From NCBI GenBank assembly GCA_026692865.1, contig JAPLNI010000031.1:1-64000 (forward strand): 64,000 nucleotides of DNA, given 5' to 3'. Shown piece by piece: positions 56,845-64,000 of the stretch (within the stretch, counting starts at the first letter, position 1; every line of letters starts with the position of its first letter). The notes beneath the pieces were generated by a model. The model saw nothing but the letters and a program-made list of their open reading frames with translations, did not search any database and had not been told where the DNA came from. Source of the stretch: Planctomycetota bacterium (lineage in GTDB: Bacteria; Planctomycetota; Planctomycetia; Pirellulales; Pirellulaceae). Position numbers and translations under genes: made by a program.

Positions 56845-57552
56845 TTAAACCGCAAGAATATTACGCTTACGATATCTACTAAAACCAAACGCGGCCAAAG
56901 TTACTGTTACCAAAGCAATTGCGGAAGGCTCTGGTACGGCAGTGATGCTTCCTCCGTCAAAAGTAAGTTCAGATAATGGTATCGGACTATTCGTGTTATC
57001 GTCGATCAAATCCAAGCTCCCGGGCATGTTAAACAGACCAGGAATCAAAACCATACCATTCGCTCCAGGCCGAACAGTGAAGGTGATCGCAGACACCGCA
57101 AAAGGGTTTGGGACAGACGTTGCAGTCGGCCCCGGATCGCCAAAGCTTGGGACTGTCCCAGCTATAAATTCATTGACTCCGTAAAGCCCGACAATCGGAT
57201 CAATGAGTCCAGTGCTTTGAATGTTATAAACAGGCCCAGTGTTTCCCGTGCTTGGAGGAGCATTTGGAAGAGTTGCTGGTCCCGTATCTGTACGGCTTAC
57301 GAACAATAGGCTCGATGAGGAAAATCGAGTGCTTATCTCGTAATTACTTACCGACGAGGAACCCGTAATGGTGAAAACGATTGTCGCAGTGACCGTGTCG
57401 CCTGGGCTGGCGACGATCGTTGACTGGATACCGTTTGCAAGCGTGGCATCCCAATCGACACTCACGATTACACCAGCATCGACCGGCTTTACTAGGCACG
57501 CGACGATAAACAGAATCGCGATTAAGAGAACGGGTTTTGTACTATAAGGCAT
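56845..57552 (-). CDS. PEP-CTERM sorting domain protein
   Basis: 235 residues from the ATG at 57552, opening a signal peptide (LLIAILFIVACLV). The middle is a beta-sandwich-like, cohesin-type region with many small and polar residues. The C-terminus is a textbook PEP-CTERM signal: VPEPSAIALV, a hydrophobic stretch, then RYRKRN. Such proteins are processed by exosortase and tied to exopolysaccharide. No exosortase gene is in the window. It lies upstream of the dockerin-type gene on the same strand across 151 bp. Confidence 0.88.
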   Translation of the reverse strand: MPYSTKPVLLIAILFIVACLVKPVDAGVIVSVDWDATLANGIQSTIVASPGDTVTATIVFTITGSSSVSNYEISTRFSSSSLLFVSRTDTGPATLPNAPPSTGNTGPVYNIQSTGLIDPIVGLYGVNEFIAGTVPSFGDPGPTATSVPNPFAVSAITFTVRPGANGMVLIPGLFNMPGSLDLIDDNTNSPIPLSELTFDGGSITAVPEPSAIALVTVTLAAFGFSRYRKRNILAV

Positions 57553-58016
57553 GCTTGTCAAAACTCCCAACTTGACCGATCTGGAATCATTAAAACTTGC
57601 TGCCCAACGATTTAACGTTAGCTAAGATTAATCTCACAATCTCTTGGTTCCAGTACTGAGTTCCGGCGTTTCGTGAAAATCCCGAAAAACGCGGCGACTT
57701 CGATGGAAGAATCAACAATTACTCCGGGGCTAGCCCGATGAAAAGCGGGGATTTGTACTTGTAGCAGATGTCTTAAGACATCTGAAAGCATCCGCTTTTG
57801 CAAGTGTTTTGATCGACATCTAGATTCTTACGAATTCAGCGACCCCGATTTTTCAAGTTGGACACAGCACGTATGCATTATCTGGGAAGCCGCCTTTCGC
57901 GGAGTGGAAGGCGGCTACCGGCCGCTCCGGGGCTGGGTTTTGTTGGCATTCAAGGCTAAAACCTGCCAAACGCTATGTCTCCTTGTTTTCGACATACTTG
58001 ATTTACGTTCCACTCG
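57553..58016. other. Gene-free stretch with repeat family C
   Basis: No gene is seen. Repeat family C occupies 57735-57873. Positions 57890-57955 hold a G-rich inverted repeat (GCCGCCTTTCGCG...GAAGGCGGCTACCGGC). The promoters for the genes on both sides should lie here, but none was identified. Confidence 0.5.
57735..57873 (+). repeat. Hairpin repeat, family C
   Basis: GTAGCAGATGTCTTAAGACA with core palindrome AGATGTCTTAAGACATCT (57766-57783), then TGAAAGCATCCGCTTTTGC, a variable centre with TTCTTACGAATTCAG, and CCGATTTTTCAAGTTGGACA. Same block order as 34040-34175. Confidence 0.7.
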
Positions 58017-59636
58017 TTGACTTGTAAGTTTGCTCGTGAAATTGCTTTAAGAGTGTTGGTTCTTGTGCTGAGTCTCATAAACGCTTCGATTGCATCTCTG
58101 CTTATATCTTTCGGAGGAGCTTCGTCGGCTGTTTGCTTGGCAATGATTTTGGTGCTCGCGATGGAAAATTGCGGGTTTCGAACTCGGCGGTGGATAGACA
58201 GTTGGCTGTTAGGCACGCTTTTTGTCCCGACTTTTGTAATCGCCGGTGCTTGGACGGCGGGGTTTGGGCTACAAGGTTTATGGCCGAGTTGGCTACCTGG
58301 GTTCTCGCCGGTTAACGTAGCCGGGAAGCCAATCTTCAGCGCTCTAATTGTGATTTGGATATATGCAGTAACGTTGCTGCCATTGGCATTAGTGCTATTG
58401 AGACTGGGGTTCCGGGCAAGCAACTTTTCAGCTTGGACTCTTGCGAGAATGGAAGGTGGCTTCTGGGCAGGTGTTTGTTGTGGTTTATTGCCAACAGCAG
58501 CGTCTTGGATATCGGTGACGGTGGGAGTTTTAGCGGGACTCATTAGCACCGACATGTTTGTGACCAATTTGTTCCAGGTGAACACGCTTACCGAACGCAG
58601 CTATCAAGACCTGGTCTCCGGGCAAGACCCGATAGCCACCATCGCCGGCAGTACGCTTCTCTCTTGGTCGTTGATCTTGCTACTTCAAAAGAATCTCTTA
58701 TCGCGGATGAACCATTTCCCAGCAACAGTCGATCAAGTCCCTCAAACCTCACTCATGCACCGTTCGTTCGCAACGCGATTGTTTTCGTCAGCCATCCTGT
58801 TCGCGATCGTTGGAGCTTTGACCATTGTTCCTTGGACCAATCTGGTGCTCAAAGCTGGATGGGCTGTGCGCGAGTTGCCTACTACTAAGTCGCAACCAAT
58901 TGCATCCGCCGAGAGTGCTAACCTCATGCAAGGTGAAAAGCTCATTGAGCGTCGCTGGAGCTTGTCACAAACCATTCAAAGCGTCTTGGAAGCCCCCGGA
59001 AGGTTTTCAGATGAATTCTATTGGTCAGCCTGCTTAGTCGTGTCGGCTTCGATTCTCGCCACACTTGCGGGGTTGCTGATTGCCGTTGCAATGCAGAGGT
59101 CTCCAGTCTTCTTCCGGCGGATTGCCGTCTACGTGATGGCGGCTATTTTTTTTCTTCCGGGACCTACCGTAAACCAGATTGTTCTTTGTTTGATGCAGCA
59201 AGAATGGTTGGTTTGGTGGAACGACCATACATTACTGGCCCCAGTCCTTTGCTTGCAATTTCGGCTGATTCCGATCGTGGTGGCTTGGTCATTTTGGTTT
59301 ATCGGTCAATGGAGTTATCGATACCACCACACCTGGACAATCGATGATTCGCTCCCGATACGTTCTAAACTTCAGATATTGCGAATACCTGTCGGTTGGT
59401 CTGTCGCACAATTATGGCTTATATTGGTACTAGTCTCATTCAGCGATCTTTCAACGTACATGCTCTGCCTACCGCCGGGAGTAACCACCATTTCGATGCG
59501 AGTATTCGATCTTCTCCACTATGGAGTTCGCTTCCAAGAGGCGGGTTTACTTTTATTCATCGCGGTAATGGGCCTCGGAGTCGGATTCCTCTTTGTCATT
59601 TTAAGTAAGACTCGCGAGGAAGACGCGTGGCTATAA
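58017..59636 (+). CDS. ABC-transporter permease-like membrane protein
   Basis: 539 residues with about twelve hydrophobic segments arranged in two halves, as in fused permeases of the FbpB/PotB-like type; no nucleotide-binding subunit or solute-binding protein lies beside it, so the transported substrate and even transport function are unproved. Translation is taken from TTG at 58017; the true start may be downstream. The stop overlaps the GTG of the next gene by ten bases, implying coupled expression. Confidence 0.6.
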   Translation: MTCKFAREIALRVLVLVLSLINASIASLLISFGGASSAVCLAMILVLAMENCGFRTRRWIDSWLLGTLFVPTFVIAGAWTAGFGLQGLWPSWLPGFSPVNVAGKPIFSALIVIWIYAVTLLPLALVLLRLGFRASNFSAWTLARMEGGFWAGVCCGLLPTAASWISVTVGVLAGLISTDMFVTNLFQVNTLTERSYQDLVSGQDPIATIAGSTLLSWSLILLLQKNLLSRMNHFPATVDQVPQTSLMHRSFATRLFSSAILFAIVGALTIVPWTNLVLKAGWAVRELPTTKSQPIASAESANLMQGEKLIERRWSLSQTIQSVLEAPGRFSDEFYWSACLVVSASILATLAGLLIAVAMQRSPVFFRRIAVYVMAAIFFLPGPTVNQIVLCLMQQEWLVWWNDHTLLAPVLCLQFRLIPIVVAWSFWFIGQWSYRYHHTWTIDDSLPIRSKLQILRIPVGWSVAQLWLILVLVSFSDLSTYMLCLPPGVTTISMRVFDLLHYGVRFQEAGLLLFIAVMGLGVGFLFVILSKTREEDAWL

Positions 59637-60883
59637 ATCAGAAAGCCATAAGTCAGAACGCCACTAGCTTGGCCGTTTGTTATCCAAGACGAGTAATGGC
59701 TGCGGTCCCGAATCGCGCCGCGCTTTTACGAATACTTGTGATCGCTTTGATAAGCTTAACGGCAAGTCATTCCCTCGCTGAAGATATCCAGACAAATACG
59801 CTTTACAAGATTGTCGTCAAGCCTTCCGGACGTCCTGCTGCTGTTCATTTGGCACGCATCCTTGCAGAAGATTCTGATGGTTCTTATTTGATCGAAGAGC
59901 AAAATGGACATCAACAACTAGTCTCAGCCGTTGCCTCGGGTGGGATCCAACCGACCGGGCAACCCTTTCAAGCTTGGTCTAAAGAACAAGTCGCCGAGGA
60001 TATGCTCAAGCGATTTCCCAAAGGATTTAAAACTCATTCCAGCAAGCACTTCGTCATCGTCTATAACACGACCGATGCCTATGCGAAATGGAATGCGGTT
60101 CTCTTTGAAAGGTTGCATAAAGCCTTCTACGCCTACTGGAAACGATTTGGTGCTGAATTGCACGAGCCTGAGTTTCCGCTGGTCTCTCTGATTTTTGAAT
60201 CTCGAAACGACTATCTGAAATATGCGGCTGAGGAAAAAGTGCAAGGCGCCGAGAACATGATTGGTTTCTACAGCATGCAAACCAACCTGATTGCGACTTA
60301 TGATCTGACCGGCATCGAGGGAATGATTCCAGATGGCCAGCGTGTATCCACTACAGAATTAGTCAATACGATTCTTCGCCAACCAGCGGCCGAACGCTCC
60401 GTAGCTACTGTCGTGCATGAAGCTGTCCATCAAATCTCTTTCAATAGCGGACTTCAGCAGCGGCTCGCTTTGCACAATCCGGTAGCTATAAGCGAAGGAC
60501 TCGCGATGTATTTCGAAGCGCCCGACCTCCGGAGTTCGTCCGGTTGGGGTGGTATCGGCAATGTCAACAAATACAACTTGGCTCTTTTTCGCCATTATGC
60601 GAGCAACCGCCCAACCAATAGCCTTATCACGTTGATTCAAGATGACACGCGTTTTCAAAATGCACAGACCGTCAATTCAGCGTACGGTGAAGCGTGGGCG
60701 ATCTCCTATTTTCTAGCCAAAACGCGACCGAAAGAGTTCACAGCCTACTTGGCGGACCTTGCCACGCGGCCTCTAACAACAGTCAACGATGACAGACAAA
60801 GGATTAGCGATTTCCAAAAGCATTTCGGCACCGACCTTGAGAAGCTCGATCGCGAGTTCTTAAAATTCATCGCTCGTCAATAA
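59627..60883 (+). CDS. DUF1570 domain protein, putative metallopeptidase
   Basis: 418 residues. The GTG at 59627 is preceded by GAGGA and overlaps the permease stop; an ATG at 59696, which opens directly into the signal peptide (LLRILVIALISLTAS), is an alternative. The DUF1570 core (about 140-400) includes HSSKHFVIVYNTT, VVHEAVHQI (an HExxH zinc site), and AISEGLAMYFE, where the glutamate could be the third ligand, as in gluzincins. Secreted or periplasmic peptidase activity is inferred from this motif. The family is common in planctomycetes. Confidence 0.82.
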   Translation: MAINQKAISQNATSLAVCYPRRVMAAVPNRAALLRILVIALISLTASHSLAEDIQTNTLYKIVVKPSGRPAAVHLARILAEDSDGSYLIEEQNGHQQLVSAVASGGIQPTGQPFQAWSKEQVAEDMLKRFPKGFKTHSSKHFVIVYNTTDAYAKWNAVLFERLHKAFYAYWKRFGAELHEPEFPLVSLIFESRNDYLKYAAEEKVQGAENMIGFYSMQTNLIATYDLTGIEGMIPDGQRVSTTELVNTILRQPAAERSVATVVHEAVHQISFNSGLQQRLALHNPVAISEGLAMYFEAPDLRSSSGWGGIGNVNKYNLALFRHYASNRPTNSLITLIQDDTRFQNAQTVNSAYGEAWAISYFLAKTRPKEFTAYLADLATRPLTTVNDDRQRISDFQKHFGTDLEKLDREFLKFIARQ

Positions 60884-61008
60884 TATTTCCAAGATCTGAA
60901 CAAGACAAACGAATAACATAGCACTTCGCATAGTAGCACAACACGGAACCGCCTCCTAACGAGCGATACTGCCAGTCACGTACTTTTGTGAATCAAATCT
61001 TTTCCATC

Positions 61009-62208
61009 ATGACTTCCCCGAACATAAGTCTCCCACTCGAAGACATCGCGTTTGGTGAACCGGATGAAGGCCTGAAAGCTAAAGGCAAATCATGGTTGTC
61101 GCTCCCTTGGAGATCGATCGCGTACACAACCGTTCGCATTTGGCAGATCACTTGCCTGCTGGTGCTTCTTGCCGTAGCCGCAACTATTCCCATCATTCAA
61201 TGGGCATCGCTGGGATATCTGCTCGAAGCCGCCTCACGTGTCGCTAATGGGAGACCTCGGCGTGAGATACTTCCCGGGCTGGAACGTGCGGGTAGAATCA
61301 TTTTGGTTCTGCTCTGTCTTGTCATAACTTGGCTTCCTGTGTGGCTTGCGACGCAGTATTCGTATCAAGCAGAACTGATCGAACCTGGTTCGCGAATCGC
61401 AAGCCTATGGCGGACCGCAGCTGGGACCGCTGCGATTCTTTGGATGATCTACGGGCTTTGGGCAATCATTCGCGGTGGTCGCATTCGAGACTTTCTCTGG
61501 CCGGCACCTGTTCGGTTTTTCAAGGAATTTATTCCTCGCATCTTACGACGTTCAACGTGGCATGACCTAGAAGACCGGCTTTGGCGTGTCACCGTTGGTC
61601 TTCAAGTTCCTCGCTTAGCTTGGCTTGGTTTTCGTGCGTGGCTGGGCGCACTGATTTGGTTAGCTGGCCCCGCAACGATGATGGTCATCGGTATGCAATC
61701 CTATCAGCAACCGCTTCGAGTTGTAGTCGGGGTGATTGGCTTTATTGCCATGTGGTGGGTCTTGCTGCATCTACCGTTTCTCCAAGTCCAAATGGCTCAA
61801 GAGAATCGATTGCGAAGCATGTTTCGATTGTCGACAGTTCGTCAATCCTTTCGAAAAGCACCCTGGGCATTCTTCCTTGGTTCTTTGGTAACACTTACCT
61901 TAGCCCTCCCGCTGTATCTACTGCGTATCGAAGTCATTCCCAAGGAGCTCATGTTCCTTCCTTGTCTGGCTTTCGTCTTGCTAACGCTACCTGCTAAGCT
62001 CTGCGTGGGGTGGGCCATGTATCGTGGGCAACAAGATATGCCTAATCGATGGCTAATGAATCGATATGCCGCTTGGTTTCTACAACTCGCAATCGTCCCC
62101 ATCTACATGTTGTTTCTTTACTTGGGATCGATCTCTTCATGGGATGGCCCGTTGGTTGTTTTTCTCCAACACGCCTTCCTCACCCCAGTCCCCTTTTTCG
62201 GTCAATAG
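61009..62208 (+). CDS. Polytopic membrane protein (DUF4013-like)
   Basis: 399 residues from ATG at 61009; a GTG at 60988 adds seven residues and neither has a good ribosome site. After a soluble 40-residue N-terminus there are about eight membrane helices. The first helix block has IPIIQWASLGYLLEAASRVANGRPRR, a motif shared by planctomycete DUF4013-type proteins. Function is unknown. The stop is followed by a single-arm family A repeat and a hairpin repeat. Confidence 0.7.
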   Translation: MTSPNISLPLEDIAFGEPDEGLKAKGKSWLSLPWRSIAYTTVRIWQITCLLVLLAVAATIPIIQWASLGYLLEAASRVANGRPRREILPGLERAGRIILVLLCLVITWLPVWLATQYSYQAELIEPGSRIASLWRTAAGTAAILWMIYGLWAIIRGGRIRDFLWPAPVRFFKEFIPRILRRSTWHDLEDRLWRVTVGLQVPRLAWLGFRAWLGALIWLAGPATMMVIGMQSYQQPLRVVVGVIGFIAMWWVLLHLPFLQVQMAQENRLRSMFRLSTVRQSFRKAPWAFFLGSLVTLTLALPLYLLRIEVIPKELMFLPCLAFVLLTLPAKLCVGWAMYRGQQDMPNRWLMNRYAAWFLQLAIVPIYMLFLYLGSISSWDGPLVVFLQHAFLTPVPFFGQ

Positions 62209-62236
62209 CTTCTGCTACGTAATCAATTTACAAATT

Positions 62237-62254
62237 GAGCCGCTGGCGCTAGCC
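62237..62254 (+). repeat. Palindromic element, family A, single arm
   Basis: GAGCCGCTGGCGCTAGCC matches the element arm at 216, 8046 and 50002. It lies just after the DUF4013-like gene, and no inverted partner is seen. Confidence 0.55.
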
Positions 62255-62335
62255 ACGTCGTTGTCGATCTAAGAAGTCTTCGTGAATTGAAAGATGATCG
62301 ATCTCGCGAGGTTTTCTTTTGGGTCACGTCGATCT

Positions 62336-62369
62336 CCCGAAAGCTGTAACCAGTCGCAGCACTCCAAAG
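62336..62369 (-). terminator. Hairpin repeat, family D, after the SbcC gene
   Basis: On the minus strand: CTTTGGAGTGCTGCGACTGG then TTACAGCTTTCGGG. It starts three bases after the stop of the SbcC-like gene. Same unit as 2044-2078; the stem is weaker here. Confidence 0.5.
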
Positions 62370-62371
62370 CT

Positions 62372-64000
62372 TTACGTCGTTAGTCCGGGGATCTCGATCG
62401 TCGATTTTCCGCCTCGGCCTTTGATGACTTTGACTTGTACCGGGATCAAGTCAGACATTTCTGCGACGTGTGAAATGACACCAACCTTGCGGCCTTGACA
62501 TTCTAGCTGCATTAACGCTCCCATCGCAGTATTTAGCGTTGCAGGGTCCAAACTACCAAAGCCTTCGTCGATAAAGAGAGATTCAATTCTTACACGGTTC
62601 GAAGTGAGCGATGCGAGTCCCAAAGCTAATGCCAATGAGACCAAGAATGATTCGCCACCCGAGAGCGAGTGAATCGACCTGCGTTCGTCTTCCATGTCAC
62701 AATCGATGACAATCAGGTTGAGCGATTCGGGCAATCGTTCAAGACGATATCGAATGGCTAACTGCCGAAGCTGATGATTTGCATATCGAAGCAAGACGTC
62801 GAGCGTCTTTCGTTGGGCAATAACTCGAAACTTTGCTCCATCGGCAGAGCCAATCACTTCATTCAACTGAATCCATGGCTGTGCAGCATTGCGTTGATCT
62901 TGCAACTGATTCAACAGCCCAGCATTCTTCGCAATTCGTTGATCATCGTTAAGCAGAACGAGTCGCGCGGCTTCCAAAGAATCCTTGGTTTGTTGGTGAT
63001 TGGTTCGTTCTAGATTGGCTGCATCGACGATTATCGATTCGAGTTCCTCGGTCGGTTGCGTTTCCAAGTGTGTTTTCATTTGCAACAGATACACGTCCAA
63101 AGCACCTTGCGCGTTGACAACCGCATCATCAACATCCTTGAGCGACTGTCGTTGCTCCTGTATCCACGAATCGTCTCGAGCTAGAACATCATCAAGCTCG
63201 GAAAGTGACACCAATCGCGACGTTTGCGTTGCAAATTTGGCGAGCCACGCATCCAAAGCAACTTGAGTTTGTTGAAGCGAATCTTCTGCTTGAGAGGAAG
63301 CGAGCGTCGCGGATTCCAAGTTGGTCTTTGCGGACGCGAGTTGTTTCTCCCAATCGTTATTGCTACTAGTTAAGCCTAACAACTCCTTCTCAATTGCCTC
63401 TCGCTTCGCAAACATTTTCGATTCAATTTCCGTAGCCGATTCGCCACCGAAAATCTGCAACCGTTCGATTTTATGCCGATCAAGTTCCGCTTTTGCCGAT
63501 TGGTAATCCAATTCACATCGGGAAATTTCTTTTTCAACGTGACGCAACGATTCTTCCAACGGGCCAATTTCCGTTGCTATTTTCTGGAGCTGCGAACCAC
63601 ATTGCTTCAACTGGTCGTCGATGAGATTAAAGGCGTTTACTTTCGTTGCAAACTGTTCCCTTGCCGCAATCGAATCGCGATCAAAATCGATTTGCAAATC
63701 GGGCAAAAGCACCCAAACTTCATCCAGACGCTTTACGAGGTCTGCATAATTAGATTTCGATTGGAGCCATATCGCGTTCGCTTGTGATTGTTGTTGATCG
63801 ATAACAGCGTGATGCTTCTCGCAGTCGGAAAAAGACTGCCGAGTTTCGTTTGCTAGTTTGCGAGCGACTTCAACCGCGGCTCGACAATCCGCTGTGGTTT
63901 TCATCGCGTCACGGCAAGTCTTTTCAGTCGCCGTGATTTGCTCTAGCGCATTCTTTGTTTTGGTAAATAATGCTGCAGCTACGTTTAGCCGATCATCGTT
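62372..64000 (-). CDS. sbcC: Exonuclease SbcC subunit, C-terminal part (runs off the window)
   Basis: The reading frame continues through 64000, so only the C-terminal 542 residues are visible. They comprise long coiled coils (to about 340 residues from the visible start) and the C-terminal ATPase head: NLIVIDCDMEDERRS, LSGGESFLVSLALALGL (signature) and IESLFIDEGFGSLD (Walker B), with ISHVAEMSD as the switch region. This is the Rad50-like SbcC subunit, which with SbcD cleaves DNA hairpins and ends. Walker A and the SbcD gene would lie beyond the right edge. A hairpin repeat follows the stop. Confidence 0.92.
   Translation of the reverse strand, partial: NDDRLNVAAALFTKTKNALEQITATEKTCRDAMKTTADCRAAVEVARKLANETRQSFSDCEKHHAVIDQQQSQANAIWLQSKSNYADLVKRLDEVWVLLPDLQIDFDRDSIAAREQFATKVNAFNLIDDQLKQCGSQLQKIATEIGPLEESLRHVEKEISRCELDYQSAKAELDRHKIERLQIFGGESATEIESKMFAKREAIEKELLGLTSSNNDWEKQLASAKTNLESATLASSQAEDSLQQTQVALDAWLAKFATQTSRLVSLSELDDVLARDDSWIQEQRQSLKDVDDAVVNAQGALDVYLLQMKTHLETQPTEELESIIVDAANLERTNHQQTKDSLEAARLVLLNDDQRIAKNAGLLNQLQDQRNAAQPWIQLNEVIGSADGAKFRVIAQRKTLDVLLRYANHQLRQLAIRYRLERLPESLNLIVIDCDMEDERRSIHSLSGGESFLVSLALALGLASLTSNRVRIESLFIDEGFGSLDPATLNTAMGALMQLECQGRKVGVISHVAEMSDLIPVQVKVIKGRGGKSTIEIPGLTT

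Overview
The window looks like a chromosomal segment of a planctomycete, most likely a member of the Pirellulaceae. The evidence is gene content: a DUF1559 prepilin-like protein, PQQ-type beta-propeller proteins, a DUF1570 protein, a secreted ELWxxDGT/dockerin-type protein with a LEPR-like N-terminal motif, a PEP-CTERM protein, an N-terminal ArsR plus methyltransferase fusion, and trypsin-like proteases with PDZ domains. Base composition is moderate. No rRNA or tRNA gene was recognised, and species was not determined.

Layout. 1-816 is non-coding and repeat-rich. 817-12183 holds a DUF1559 protein, a long TPR-like secreted protein, a beta-propeller protein, a very acidic small protein, ileS and serB. 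12205-13260 is an array of an inverted-repeat element whose third copy carries a GxxExxY PD-(D/E)XK-like gene. 13274-16036 holds a second beta-propeller protein and a YHYH-domain protein. 16196-23289 is a complete type I Wadjet defence locus (jetABCD). 23479-27101 (minus) holds a degenerate-GGDEF protein with six short repeats, lpxK and an ECF-like sigma factor. 27383-30984 holds a 7Fe ferredoxin, rplU and a UvrD/Rep helicase. 31040-33618 (minus) is a pair of trypsin/PDZ proteins, one with an intact triad and one that has lost it. 35127-42719 is a Wzx/Wzy-type exopolysaccharide operon (chain-length protein, tyrosine-kinase-like ATPase, two glycosyltransferases, flippase, polymerase). 42862-45528 (minus) is ahcY with an ArsR-methyltransferase regulator upstream. 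45652-46550 holds several repeat families, including a 172-bp tandem repeat. 46749-51501 is a redox operon: cNMP-binding/4x[4Fe-4S] protein, membrane b-type-like protein and decaheme cytochrome c. 51591-64000 holds unrecognised secreted proteins, surface proteins, an ABC-permease-like membrane protein, a DUF1570 metallopeptidase-like protein, a DUF4013-like membrane protein and a truncated SbcC running off the right edge.

The most unusual signal is the repeat population. At least four families can be followed by eye: (A) a GAGCCG...GGCGCTAGCC palindromic element that has entered coding sequence in frame in ileS and, as a half copy, in the decaheme cytochrome gene; (B) the GxxExxY-associated inverted-repeat element with two gene-less copies in tandem; (C) a roughly 140-bp intergenic element with an AGATGTC...GACATCT hairpin (four copies); (D) a TTTGGAGTGCTG hairpin at gene ends, one copy of which supplies the stop codon of a gene. 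The Wadjet locus is a described system; the coding palindromes and the nuclease-carrying repeat element are the least explained features.
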